Positions 49,214-58,437 of a stretch of 64,000 nucleotides of DNA are shown here, piece after piece (the stretch's first letter is position 1; each line of letters starts with the position of its first letter). The translations under genes were made by a program, and so were the position numbers. Origin of the DNA: Eubacterium sp. (GTDB lineage Bacteria; Bacillota; Clostridia; Oscillospirales; Acutalibacteraceae); assembly GCA_022511225.1 (NCBI GenBank), contig JAFLRZ010000006.1, positions 38,620 through 102,619 of the forward strand, read 5' to 3'. Under the pieces are notes generated by a model, which did not search any database, had not been told where the DNA came from, and was given only the letters and a program-made list of their open reading frames with translations.

Positions 49214-52200
49214 ATGAAAAACATTAAAAAAACCATAGCATTTCTTCTTGCAGTAGTTATGCTTCTGTCTGCAATTCAGATAACAGCCTTTGCAGATGAA
49301 ATCAGATATGACGACAGCGGCTCAAATGATAAAGTCAGCTGGAGCTATACGGCAAGTACGGATACGCTTTATATAAATGGTGACGAAATTCAGTTAATGG
49401 ATTACGGCGCACTGCCTACGTATAAAGACGGTGAGCTTGTTAAAAATCTGCGCTTCTCTCATCTTGTATTCGGCAAGGACGTAAGAGAAATAATCGACCC
49501 CGGTTATGCAGGCTACAAGCAATGCTACGATATCAATAGATATGCATATAAGGACAGCAGATTTGACATTACCTTTGAAAAGGGCAGCGTGCTCGAGACA
49601 ATCGGTGATATTGCTTTCAGCTGCTCCACTGTAACATCAGTTACACTTCCTGATGACCCCGGTCTTTCAATTACAATCTGTACTGAAGCATTTGCAGAAT
49701 CACCCTACCTCAAAAGCTTTACTATGTATGACAACGTTTACGAGTTAGGTGAAATGGCATTTATATATGACATTGCGCTCGAAGAAATCCGCTTGTCCTC
49801 TAAATTAAGCGAGCTTGATGAGTATATGTTCGCAAATTGTGAGTCACTTAAAGAAATTGATATTCCGGATGGCGTCGTTTCAATCGGAGTATACTGTTTT
49901 CAGGAATGTTATTCTCTTGAAAGTATAAATCTTCCGAGCTCACTTGCAGTTATCAGTGAATCTGCATTTGAGAGCTGTACCTCGCTTAAGAGTATGGTTA
50001 TTCCGCAGGGAGTTAAAAAACTTCCTAACAATGTATTAAGTAACTGCACAAGCCTTGAAAGCCTTGATCTCGGCAATATCACGAGTATGGGCTCATACAC
50101 GCTCAAAGGATGTACGGCACTTAAGTCAGTTACTATTTCTGATAGCTTAACATCTATTCCTAAGTTTGCATTTGACGGTCTTTCATCACTTGAAACTGTT
50201 GATTTAGCTAACGTAGTAACAATTAATGGTTATGCATTCCAGTACTGCACATCGCTTAAAAATATTGATTTACGAAATGTAGTAACAATCAATAATTATG
50301 CATTTCAAAGCTGTACAGCACTTGAATCGGTAGTTATCCCCGATACTGTTACAGGGCTCGGCGTATGTGCATTTTATAACTGTAAAAATCTTTCTGACGT
50401 TACACTCTCAAAGAATATTTCAATTATACAGTCAAACTGCTTTTCAAATTGTAAGCTGAGAGATATTGAACTCCCTGAGGGAGTTACCAAAATCGGTTCA
50501 TACGCATTCTCTAATGGCTTAAGCGGAAATATAACCTTCCCTTCAACACTCGAATCTATAAATGAATATGCATTTTTAAACTGCGACCTTAAATCAATCG
50601 ATTTCGGTGAAGAGGGTAAATCCCTCAGCATTGATAAAAACGCTTTTATGAATAACGAAAATCTCACAAGTGTAACGTTCACTCCGAGAGTTATTTCTAT
50701 AGGAAATGAAGCATTCAGCGGATGCTCAAGAATTAAAACCGTTAATTTTGAAACGAGAGAAAACGGCTCAGTTGTCGAAGGTGTGAATATAATTGGTTCC
50801 GCTGCCTTTAATGCAACAGATATCGAAACACTTGTATTGCCTGAAACTCTCAATGACATCTACGACAGTGCATTTGCATATATGGCAGAGCTTAAGTCAA
50901 TCGATATGTCAAAAACTAAGATTACAAAGCTCCCCGTATCACCGTTTTATTTCGATGATAAGCTTACGGAAATTAAGCTCCCCGAAGCATTGACGGAAAT
51001 CGGAAATTATGCATTCGCAACTGTACCTATCAAAACTCTTAATATTCCGGCGTCTGTTAAAACTCTCAAGGACTACGCATTTTCTTTGTCAAATCTTGAG
51101 GAAATCACTATTCCGAATACTGTAGAAAATATCGGCGAAGGTCTTTTTGAAGACACTAAAAATCTTAAGAGTGTAAACATCGAAGAAGATATTACCGAGA
51201 TTTATCCGTATATGTTTAACGGATGCATAAATCTTGAAACGGTTAATATCCCTGAAAGCGTTACTGAAATCGGCGAGGGTGCATTTGCAGGCTGCTCAAG
51301 TCTTAAGCTTGAAAGCGTTCCCGACCGTATTACGTTAATTGATGACTATGCGTTTTACGGCGCTTCCGTAGATTTTGAACTTCCGTTTTTCCTCGATTAT
51401 GTCGGTGAATCTGCATTTGAGGACTCTACAATTAAAAAAGCACGTTTGGCTAAGAAAGGAATCGAAATCTGTGCCAATGCATTTAAGAATGCAAGCGAGC
51501 TTAACGAGGTAGTGCTTTCTGAAACTCTTTCTCAAATTCCTGATTACTGTTTTTACGGTACTGCTATTACGGAAATTACAATTCCTGACAGAGTAACAAG
51601 AATCTGTGACTATTCATTTTCAAAAACACCGCTTAAGAGCGTTAATTTCTCGAAAAATCTTGTGCACATTAATTTAAATTCGTTTGAAGGTTGTACTGAG
51701 CTTAAAGAGGTTGACCTTTCAGGTACAAAGCTTACATATATCAATGCTTACGACTTCAAAAACTGTACGTCACTTGAAAAGGTTGTTCTGCCGAATGACT
51801 TAACGCAGATAAGCGTTGACGGTTTTTACGGATGTACAGCTCTTTCTGACATTGTATTTCCTGATAAATTAAAATATATTGATGGAGATGCGTTTTATAA
51901 CTGTTCAAGTCTTAAAAGCATAAGGCTTCCTGAAAGTCTTAGCACCATTGGTAAAGATGCATTTTACGGCTGTCCGCTTACTGCTGTTGATATCTATAGT
52001 AAAAATATCACTTTAGATCATCTTAACAATTCAAAAATCGGATTTACGGCTGCAGGTAAGCAGACTAATCTTGTAATAACCGGATATGCTGACTCAAGTG
52101 CTCAGAAGTACGCTAAAAATAACGGCTTTAAGTTCTACGCAATCGGCTATTATGACGAGTTTAATACCGAGGTACCTAACAAAGGTACAGTCGGCGCCTT

Positions 52201-55200
52201 TGCAAATTGGTACGTTAACGGCACTGAGCTTCATATCTCAGCAAAATCCTATGGAAATGGCGTTATAAAGTCAGCAGATTTTAATGCCTATTTAGAAGAT
52301 AAAGATACGACTGTAACTTACACCCTTTCTCACATAATTGAGGCTAAGGGCATTACAAGGCTTGTTGTAGAGGACGGTATCACTTCACTTCCCGATAATC
52401 TTTTCACAAATTCTAAATATGAGAAAGACTTTGATAATTCATCACTTACCGAGGTTTCACTTCCTGATACACTTAAAACTATCGGAAGCTACACCTTTGC
52501 AAACAGCAATATCAAGTCAATCGTTGTTCCTGATTCAGTGTCCTCCATTGGTGCTTATGCCTTTTACCAAGCTGATTTGTCAGAGGGCGTTCAGCTTGGT
52601 AACGGCATAACGGAAATTCCGGCATACGCCTTTGCAGGCACTTCACTCAAAAGATTTGAAGTTCCTTCAAGCATAACAAAAATTGACGAGGGTGCATTCC
52701 TCGACTGTCTTGATATGACATATATTACAGTGCCTTCATCAGTTACTACAATCAATGAAGCTACAAGAACAACAAGACCTATCGGCTTTACAAGCAAGGG
52801 CGTTCTCCTTTCAGGCTTGTTTATGGATGTAAGACCTGATTCCGAGGGACTTAGGTATGCACAGCTTTACAGCATAGATCACGACAGAACCCTTGACGGC
52901 AATACGCTTTACGGCAGATTCGGTGACGTATCGGGCAACACGTGGCACTATGACGTTAAAAGCAAAACTATGTATCTCAACGCTCCTGTTTTCACGAGCA
53001 ACAACACCCTTTACTACATTGACGGCACGGCACTTAAGTCAGACGAGTTTGACGTTGAGCTGCTTATTGTTGACTGCGAAACCTCAATTGACGGCTACAA
53101 GTCAGCAAGCCCGTTTGCAAAAATAAATCCTAAAAGGATTTCTCTTCCAAACTCTGTGAGATACATTTCCGACTATGCCTTTGCAGGGCTTACAAATCTC
53201 ACATCAATTACCATCCCTGACAGTGCTATAAGCATTTCAGCCACAGCCTTCAAAAACTGCAAGAATCTTAAGGGTATTAACTTTGGTAACGGTATCAAGA
53301 GGATTACAACAGGTATCTGCCAGAATATGAATTCACTCCAGGCAGTTGAATTCGGAAGCTCTACTCAGTCTATTGAGTATGCTGCATTCTACAACTGTGT
53401 GAATCTGCAGAGCGTGCACATTCCAAAGTCTGTAGAAGATATCAGGGAGCATGCTTTTGAAAACTGCTATGGACTTATCAGCATTGTTAACGACAGTAAG
53501 GCAACCGTTCGTGATAGAGCATTTAGTAATCTTCCTCTCCTTGAAGAGATCGTTCTTAATAACAATTTCGTATCTTTTAAGGAAGACTTTTACGGTGTAT
53601 TTGATAACTTCACTTCTAAGAGCAGAAATAATCTCGTTATCAAATTTATGAGCGATGATGCAGTTGCAGACGTTGCAAGCTACGTGTTTACTAAGGCATC
53701 AAAATATTACTTCGGTCCTAAAGTAACTGACGTAAACTTCAGATATGATTATGATCCTGTAAAGTTTAGTTCAATTACGGTTGACAGCGAAAATCCTGTT
53801 CTTTATGCCGACAACAATTGCCTTTACAAAAAGACTAAAGACAGCAATGGTAACGAAATTGATACTCTTCTCATTGCACAAAATACAACAGGCACAATCT
53901 CGATAAAGGTTGGAACAGACGCAATCGGTGAAAATGCATTCTTTGCAAACGAAGCAAGCAGTGTTCTGCTTCCAAGCAGTGTAACTTCAATCGGCAATAA
54001 TGCATTTGAGAGGTGCAGCGAGCTCAAAACAGTAAGTATGCCTGAGTCACTTAATACTATCGGCGAGGCTGCATTTAAGGATTGTGTAAGGCTTAAGACT
54101 ATGAACATTGCATCTGCTCGTACAATCGAGAGTAATGCATTTGACGGATGTACAAATCTTTCAAGTGTAATTCTTCCTGAAAATCTTGAAAGCATCGGCG
54201 ACTACGCATTCAGAAACTGTATCTCTGTTATCGGTATGGTCATTCCCGAAGGTGCAAAATCTATCAGCTCAAACGCATTCAACGGCTGTATAGCTTGTGA
54301 TGAAATCTACATTTGGGATACTGCTATTAATGATAATGACGACAGATTTACAAACTGCGACAATCTTATGATTCATACTATGGCAGGCTCAAATGCTTAT
54401 GCATACGCAAGAGAGTATGATATTCCTTACTGTGCTTATACAGACAGCGACATATTCTATGATTTATGTGCAATGAAGCTTGATGTTTATGCAGGATACT
54501 TAGGCTTCTGCGATGGCGGTCACGGTGATATTCAGTATCTTACAGTATACGAGGCAGGCTGTGATCTTGACGGATTTATTATAGGTGTTTGTGAATACTG
54601 TTCTGAAATTCTTGAAGAAATCCACACAGAAGCAACAGGACACAATTACTATATAGCAGCAGATATTCCTGCTACTGAAACTACTCAGGGCACTATAAAG
54701 TACACCTGCACAAACTGCAACGACACTTATTACACTTACACTCCTGCACTTAATCCTGATTCTCAGCCGACAACAGTTACAGTCAGCGGTACAATAACGA
54801 TTGCGATAAACGGTGATGCAACTTCAGGCAACGTGCCTGTATACAGTGCAAGCATTATTTTAGACGGCTACAAGGTTGCTACTACTGATGAAGACGGTAA
54901 ATTCAGCTTATCACTTCAGACAGGTGTTCACGAAATAGCAATCCGCTACAGCTACGGTATTGAAAGAACAGTTTATATCGTTGCTGAGGATAAGGACTTT
55001 GACTGTGGAGCTATCCCAATCATTGCTTGTGACTGGGACAAGAACAACGTTATTGATGAAGAGGACGTAGAGCTGTTTAAGCTGGTTATTTCCTCAAAGC
55101 CGTCTGATCCGTCTTTCTTAAGATTTGTTGACCTCAACGGCGATAACTACATCAATGCTAAGGATATGGCTATAATCAGAAATTGTATGAAGTATGATCC

Positions 55201-55237
55201 TGTGAAGTATAATTCCTTAGTAATTAAGGCGTCATAA
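49214..55237 (+). CDS. Giant secreted BspA-like LRR protein with dockerin
   Basis: A 2007-residue secreted protein. Residues 1-27 are a signal peptide (KKTIAFLLAVVMLLSAI, cleavage near AFA-DE). From about 60 to 1765 most of the chain is LRR_5/BspA repeats of about 23 residues (IPDGVVSIGVYCFQECYSL-type), with interruptions near 945-1000 and 1220-1310. A Cys/His-containing module follows (about 1770-1850; CEYCSEIL, TATGH-like TEATGHNYY, CTNCNDTYY), then a carboxypeptidase-regulatory-like beta domain (about 1855-1930), then a dockerin with two Ca-binding repeats DWDKNNVIDEED (from 1940) and DLNGDNYINAKD (from 1973). The dockerin would attach it to a cohesin scaffold. Starts 2 bases after the sensor gene. 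Confidence 0.92.
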   Translation: MKNIKKTIAFLLAVVMLLSAIQITAFADEIRYDDSGSNDKVSWSYTASTDTLYINGDEIQLMDYGALPTYKDGELVKNLRFSHLVFGKDVREIIDPGYAGYKQCYDINRYAYKDSRFDITFEKGSVLETIGDIAFSCSTVTSVTLPDDPGLSITICTEAFAESPYLKSFTMYDNVYELGEMAFIYDIALEEIRLSSKLSELDEYMFANCESLKEIDIPDGVVSIGVYCFQECYSLESINLPSSLAVISESAFESCTSLKSMVIPQGVKKLPNNVLSNCTSLESLDLGNITSMGSYTLKGCTALKSVTISDSLTSIPKFAFDGLSSLETVDLANVVTINGYAFQYCTSLKNIDLRNVVTINNYAFQSCTALESVVIPDTVTGLGVCAFYNCKNLSDVTLSKNISIIQSNCFSNCKLRDIELPEGVTKIGSYAFSNGLSGNITFPSTLESINEYAFLNCDLKSIDFGEEGKSLSIDKNAFMNNENLTSVTFTPRVISIGNEAFSGCSRIKTVNFETRENGSVVEGVNIIGSAAFNATDIETLVLPETLNDIYDSAFAYMAELKSIDMSKTKITKLPVSPFYFDDKLTEIKLPEALTEIGNYAFATVPIKTLNIPASVKTLKDYAFSLSNLEEITIPNTVENIGEGLFEDTKNLKSVNIEEDITEIYPYMFNGCINLETVNIPESVTEIGEGAFAGCSSLKLESVPDRITLIDDYAFYGASVDFELPFFLDYVGESAFEDSTIKKARLAKKGIEICANAFKNASELNEVVLSETLSQIPDYCFYGTAITEITIPDRVTRICDYSFSKTPLKSVNFSKNLVHINLNSFEGCTELKEVDLSGTKLTYINAYDFKNCTSLEKVVLPNDLTQISVDGFYGCTALSDIVFPDKLKYIDGDAFYNCSSLKSIRLPESLSTIGKDAFYGCPLTAVDIYSKNITLDHLNNSKIGFTAAGKQTNLVITGYADSSAQKYAKNNGFKFYAIGYYDEFNTEVPNKGTVGAFANWYVNGTELHISAKSYGNGVIKSADFNAYLEDKDTTVTYTLSHIIEAKGITRLVVEDGITSLPDNLFTNSKYEKDFDNSSLTEVSLPDTLKTIGSYTFANSNIKSIVVPDSVSSIGAYAFYQADLSEGVQLGNGITEIPAYAFAGTSLKRFEVPSSITKIDEGAFLDCLDMTYITVPSSVTTINEATRTTRPIGFTSKGVLLSGLFMDVRPDSEGLRYAQLYSIDHDRTLDGNTLYGRFGDVSGNTWHYDVKSKTMYLNAPVFTSNNTLYYIDGTALKSDEFDVELLIVDCETSIDGYKSASPFAKINPKRISLPNSVRYISDYAFAGLTNLTSITIPDSAISISATAFKNCKNLKGINFGNGIKRITTGICQNMNSLQAVEFGSSTQSIEYAAFYNCVNLQSVHIPKSVEDIREHAFENCYGLISIVNDSKATVRDRAFSNLPLLEEIVLNNNFVSFKEDFYGVFDNFTSKSRNNLVIKFMSDDAVADVASYVFTKASKYYFGPKVTDVNFRYDYDPVKFSSITVDSENPVLYADNNCLYKKTKDSNGNEIDTLLIAQNTTGTISIKVGTDAIGENAFFANEASSVLLPSSVTSIGNNAFERCSELKTVSMPESLNTIGEAAFKDCVRLKTMNIASARTIESNAFDGCTNLSSVILPENLESIGDYAFRNCISVIGMVIPEGAKSISSNAFNGCIACDEIYIWDTAINDNDDRFTNCDNLMIHTMAGSNAYAYAREYDIPYCAYTDSDIFYDLCAMKLDVYAGYLGFCDGGHGDIQYLTVYEAGCDLDGFIIGVCEYCSEILEEIHTEATGHNYYIAADIPATETTQGTIKYTCTNCNDTYYTYTPALNPDSQPTTVTVSGTITIAINGDATSGNVPVYSASIILDGYKVATTDEDGKFSLSLQTGVHEIAIRYSYGIERTVYIVAEDKDFDCGAIPIIACDWDKNNVIDEEDVELFKLVISSKPSDPSFLRFVDLNGDNYINAKDMAIIRNCMKYDPVKYNSLVIKAS

Positions 55238-55261
55238 AAAGACATCCACGCATTGAAAATG

Positions 55262-55306
55262 ATATGCACCTACAAAAGCTTCTGGCTTTTGGGGTGCATA
55301 TTTTTT
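55262..55306 (+). terminator. Rho-independent terminator of the sigma/LRR operon
   Basis: ATATGCACC (55262-55270) and CAAAAGC (55273-55279) pair with GCTTTTG (55285-55291) and GGTGCATAT (55293-55301); six T residues follow. Confidence 0.92.
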
Positions 55307-55348
55307 ATGGGATTCACTTCGATTATGAGATGACATCTTTTACTATGT

Positions 55349-55377
55349 TTGCACTATTCATATTATTATGGTACAAT
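55349..55377 (+). promoter_or_regulatory. Sigma-A-type promoter for the NUDIX gene
   Basis: TTGCAC (55349-55354) and TACAAT (55372-55377) with a 17-base spacer, about 50 bases before the ATG. Confidence 0.55.
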
Positions 55378-55425
55378 TATCTTATCATCTTTCGAGGTTA
55401 ATGCTCTATTCAGTGAGGGAAAAAT

Positions 55426-55977
55426 ATGAACTTAAAAGAACAGATAGAAAACTTTATTCCGTTAAACGAGCAGGAGGAAAAGGATAAAAGTTTTATGCTC
55501 GCCTGTCTTTCTATGCCTGACGTCTTTACAAGAGAAAACCGAGTATGCCATTTTACAACGTCTGCATGGGTTGTAAATAAGGAAAGAAGCAAGGTGCTTT
55601 TTGCGTATCATAATATATATGATTCCTGGGCATGGCTCGGCGGTCACGCAGACGGGGAAGAGAATTTGATTTCGGTAGCAATTCGTGAGGCTAAGGAGGA
55701 AAGCGGTATAAAAAACGTTTCGCCTGTAGGTGACGGTATAATGTCACTTGAGGTACTGACAGTTGACGGTCATATAAAAAGGGGAGAATACGTTTCATCC
55801 CATCTTCATCTTAACGTTACTTATCTTCTTGAGGCTGACGAGGCAGAAGTTCTTTCTGTGAATGAGGAGGAAAACAGTGCCGTTTCGTGGATCCCCCTTG
55901 ATAAAATCAAAAGCGAATCAAATGAAAAATGGTTTGCCGATAATATTTACAGTAAGCTTATTGACCGCACAAGATAG
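55426..55977 (+). CDS. NUDIX hydrolase
   Basis: A 183-residue hydrolase of nucleoside-diphosphate-linked compounds. The Nudix box is GHADGEENLISVAIREAKEE then SGI (about 73-95), with all conserved Gly, Glu and Arg residues. The N-terminal 35 residues (REQIENFIPLNEQEEKD-like) form a helical cap. Substrate cannot be deduced; similar ADP-ribose or isopentenyl-type members have the same length. GTGAGGGA precedes the ATG. It stands alone behind its own promoter. Confidence 0.9.
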   Translation: MNLKEQIENFIPLNEQEEKDKSFMLACLSMPDVFTRENRVCHFTTSAWVVNKERSKVLFAYHNIYDSWAWLGGHADGEENLISVAIREAKEESGIKNVSPVGDGIMSLEVLTVDGHIKRGEYVSSHLHLNVTYLLEADEAEVLSVNEEENSAVSWIPLDKIKSESNEKWFADNIYSKLIDRTR

Positions 55978-56061
55978 GGGACAAGTCTTATTACACTATC
56001 TTGTAACACTTTTTGCTGTTTTACATAGGATGTTTTAGAACAGCGAAAAGGAGGTTCGGTT

Positions 56062-56184
56062 ATGGGTTGCAATAATTTCGGCGGCTGCGGTGGTACATCT
56101 TGGATTATCATCCTTATCATCATCTTACTCCTCTGCGGCGGATGCGGTAACTGTAACAACAACGATTGTGGCTGCGGTTGCTAA
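56062..56184 (+). CDS. 40-residue Cys/Gly-rich single-span peptide
   Basis: ATG at 56062 with AAAAGGAGG upstream. Layout: MGCNNFGGCGG, a hydrophobic stretch of Ile and Leu (about 15-24) and a tail CGGCGNC-NNN-DCGCGC. Eight Cys in 40 residues. Similar in size and design to YjcZ-type sporulation membrane peptides, but with more Cys. A spore-coat or membrane-metal role is possible. The upstream TTGTAACAC ... CATA pattern is not a clear sigma-A promoter. Real gene by its strong ribosome-binding site; not found by ORF size alone. Confidence 0.7.
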   Translation: MGCNNFGGCGGTSWIIILIIILLLCGGCGNCNNNDCGCGC

Positions 56185-56200
56185 TTAATGTGTTTCGTTT

Positions 56201-56231
56201 TTGAGCGGGAGGATAATATCCTCCCGCTCAA
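56201..56231. repeat. Palindrome sharing the GGGAGGAT-AATATCCTC core
   Basis: Perfect 13-bp stem TTGAGCGGGAGGA (56201-56213) with TCCTCCCGCTCAA (56219-56231), TAATA loop, T-rich before and A-rich after. The 17-base core GGGAGGATAATATCCTC recurs at 24684. Probably acts as a terminator for the Cys peptide or for the convergent GH43 gene. Confidence 0.6.
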
Positions 56232-56270
56232 ATTCCAAAAACGGGATTCTGCATTTTTTTTACAAACTAA

Positions 56271-56301
56271 AAACAGCTTGAACGTTTAGTTCAAGCTGTT
56301 T
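56271..56301 (-). terminator. Rho-independent terminator of the GH43-like gene
   Basis: On the minus strand AAACAGCTTGAAC pairs with GTTCAAGCTGTTT (13 bp, 5-base loop) followed by T residues. Five bases after the GH43-like stop. Confidence 0.88.
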
Positions 56302-56305
56302 TGTG

Positions 56306-57277
56306 TTATATATGGTCTTTATATCTCTCTGCCGTTATTATTCCGTCATCAACGTTAATTTTGCAGATTCTTGCGTTTCTGCGATCTCCTTTGAGTCCGT
56401 CATCTTGGGTATCTCTTGCATGGTATATTGCGTACCATTGACCGTCATATTTAATCATTGAATGATGACCCGTACCCTCCTCGAATTCATTTTTTGCCAT
56501 TACAGGCTGATACGTAACGTCGTCAGGATATTTTTCAAATTTTATCTTTGTGAGGTCTGTTTCATCTGTTTTGGCTCTTGCATAGCCGATGTAATAGGTA
56601 GGCTTTTGATAGCAGTTGCCTGAGTACATAAGATAATGCCAGTCGCCCTCCTTGAAGTAGAACGCACCCTCAATCGTATGCCAGTTTACACCCTTTTCAT
56701 ATCTGTCTTTCATATAGATATCCTCGTCAAGCGTAGGCACAACGAGCGTAACAGGCTTACCCTCAGCCTGTCTTGGATTAATCAGCCTGTCAACTACGAT
56801 ATAAGTACCCGGACGCTCCGAGTCAAAGCGGTTAGTTGAATAAAAAATGAATAAACCGCTCTCATTTTTTACAACGTGCGAGTCAATAGAAAAAGGATGA
56901 AGGAGCTGTGTAGGATTAATAAACGGACCAAGAGGACTTTCGCTTTCAGATACAAACATTGTCTGTCTGTGTCCGCCCTTATCAGGAGTATCGCCATAAA
57001 ATTCAAATGAATTGTACATATAATATTTTCCGTCAAGCTCAATTACAGACGGTGCCCAGAAATCCTGTACGTCAGGATAGGTAAACACTCTTCCCTGAAA
57101 CTTCCATTCTCCGAATAAATCATCTGCATCATAGGCATAAATTCCGTCATCGCCTGTAGTGTAGATATAAAATCTGCCCCTGCTTTCGAGAATAAACGGA
57201 TCAGCCTGACCGATGTAATGGTCCTTGTCAATCTTTAATAGGTGCATATAATTTACATTGCCTCCGTGGTCTTTCAT
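56306..57277 (-). CDS. Family 43-like glycoside hydrolase (arabinan/xylan type)
   Basis: A 323-residue five-bladed beta-propeller enzyme without signal peptide, so intracellular. The three GH43 acidic residues appear as Asp in GQADPFILE (about 26), Asp in FSIDSHVVK (about 147) and Glu in WHTIEGAFYF (about 210). Substrates in this family are short arabino- or xylo-oligosaccharides; specificity is not deducible. The ATG at 57277 has no ribosome-binding site; a GGAGG lies inside the frame 13 bases before an ATG at 57247 (product starting MHLLKIDKDHY), which may be the real start. Confidence 0.85.
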   Translation of the reverse strand: MKDHGGNVNYMHLLKIDKDHYIGQADPFILESRGRFYIYTTGDDGIYAYDADDLFGEWKFQGRVFTYPDVQDFWAPSVIELDGKYYMYNSFEFYGDTPDKGGHRQTMFVSESESPLGPFINPTQLLHPFSIDSHVVKNESGLFIFYSTNRFDSERPGTYIVVDRLINPRQAEGKPVTLVVPTLDEDIYMKDRYEKGVNWHTIEGAFYFKEGDWHYLMYSGNCYQKPTYYIGYARAKTDETDLTKIKFEKYPDDVTYQPVMAKNEFEEGTGHHSMIKYDGQWYAIYHARDTQDDGLKGDRRNARICKINVDDGIITAERYKDHI

Positions 57278-57340
57278 TAATAATTTATGGTATTATACTA
57301 TACGCCTTTATCTATTTCAACATAAAATTTGCATTATATT

Positions 57341-57802
57341 TTATAATTTACAGGGGATAAGCATTATCTGATTATTAACTATATCAATCATTCCATACCT
57401 GCTGTTTGCAACAGCACCCGGATTCATTATGCAAAGCTCGTTACCATACTCTGTATACTGATTGTGAGTGTGACCGAACAGGACTATATCTGCCCCTCTC
57501 CTCTTTGCCTCATCAATAATTCTTTCGTATCCGTGCTTTACGTAAAAGGGATGACCGTGGCTGAAAAACACCTTTTTACCTGCAAAGGTTATTTCCTTGT
57601 ACGCAGGCTTTGTTGAGTAAAAATCGCAGTTACCTGCAACTATTTCAAGCCTTAAATCAGGGTACATTGTCTGGATATCCTCGATGTCATCCTCGCCGTC
57701 TCCTAAAAATATAAATAAATCGGCATCGTTTTTATGCATTTCAACAATGTCAAATAAATTTCCCTTGTGACGGTGAGAGTCAGACATAACGACTATTCTC
57801 AT
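57341..57802 (-). CDS. YfcE/MJ0936-type metallophosphodiesterase
   Basis: A 153-residue calcineurin-like phosphoesterase with all metal-ligand motifs: VMSDSHRHKGN, FLGDGEDDI, GNCDF, SHGHPF and LFGHTHNQY. Members hydrolyse phosphodiesters such as cyclic nucleotides or glycerophosphodiesters in vitro; the natural substrate is unknown. GGCGGG precedes the ATG. It may share a promoter region with the divergent gene at 57867. Confidence 0.92.
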   Translation of the reverse strand: MRIVVMSDSHRHKGNLFDIVEMHKNDADLFIFLGDGEDDIEDIQTMYPDLRLEIVAGNCDFYSTKPAYKEITFAGKKVFFSHGHPFYVKHGYERIIDEAKRRGADIVLFGHTHNQYTEYGNELCIMNPGAVANSRYGMIDIVNNQIMLIPCKL

Positions 57803-57866
57803 TCATAAAACACCCGCCTTTTTCATATATTGTAATAGATTATACTATAAGGGAGAAATTATTTCA

Positions 57867-58088
57867 ATGAACAATATACAAAAAGATTTAGGTAAAAGGT
57901 CAGGCATTGACGTGGATAAAATGAAGCAGGCGATACAAAAAGGAAAGCTTGAGGATTATCTTAATTCAAGTCTTTCTTCCGATACTGCAAAGCAGGTAAA
58001 AAATGTACTCAGCAGTAAAGAAGCGACTGAAAAGCTTCTTTCATCTGCTCAAGCAAAGGAGCTGATGAAAAAGCTTGGACTTAAATAA
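57867..58088 (+). CDS. Small helical protein of unknown function (1 of 3)
   Basis: A 73-residue, Lys- and Ser-rich protein predicted to be all-helical, with paired segments (IDVDKMKQAIQKGKLEDYL and SAQAKELMKKLGL). AAGGGAG precedes the ATG. It is followed after one base by the next small gene, so the two are translationally coupled. No family recognised. Confidence 0.7.
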   Translation: MNNIQKDLGKRSGIDVDKMKQAIQKGKLEDYLNSSLSSDTAKQVKNVLSSKEATEKLLSSAQAKELMKKLGLK

Positions 58089-58089
58089 T

Positions 58090-58437
58090 ATGGAGGGGCT
58101 TGGTGACATTATATCAAGCCTCAATTCTGATGATATAGAGATGCTCAAGGGTGTTGCAGCCTCCATTTTAGGAGGTGAATCATCCGAAAAAAAAGAAACT
58201 TCACCTGCCGATACAAGCCTTTCGCCTGCAAATATAGGGCTTGACGGAAAGGATTTTGAAATGATAATGAAGGCAAAATCGCTATTTGAGAGAATGAATA
58301 ATACTTCAAATAAAAATGTGGATCTTATTATGGCACTCAAGCCTCATCTTAGCAAGGACACACAGGACAAGGCAGACGCGGCACTGAGAATGCTTAAGCT
58401 TTTTGAGGTGCTGCCACTGCTACGGGAGCTGTTTTAA
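58090..58437 (+). CDS. Small conserved protein of unknown function (2 of 3)
   Basis: A 115-residue protein, Ser- and Leu-rich helices (GLGDIISSLNSDDIEML and DLIMALKPHLSKDTQ). It begins right after the preceding stop with no own ribosome-binding site, so it depends on translation of the upstream gene. The C-terminal LRMLKLFEVLPLLRELF is a hydrophobic helix that may mediate assembly. Abuts the next gene without a gap. Confidence 0.7.
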   Translation: MEGLGDIISSLNSDDIEMLKGVAASILGGESSEKKETSPADTSLSPANIGLDGKDFEMIMKAKSLFERMNNTSNKNVDLIMALKPHLSKDTQDKADAALRMLKLFEVLPLLRELF

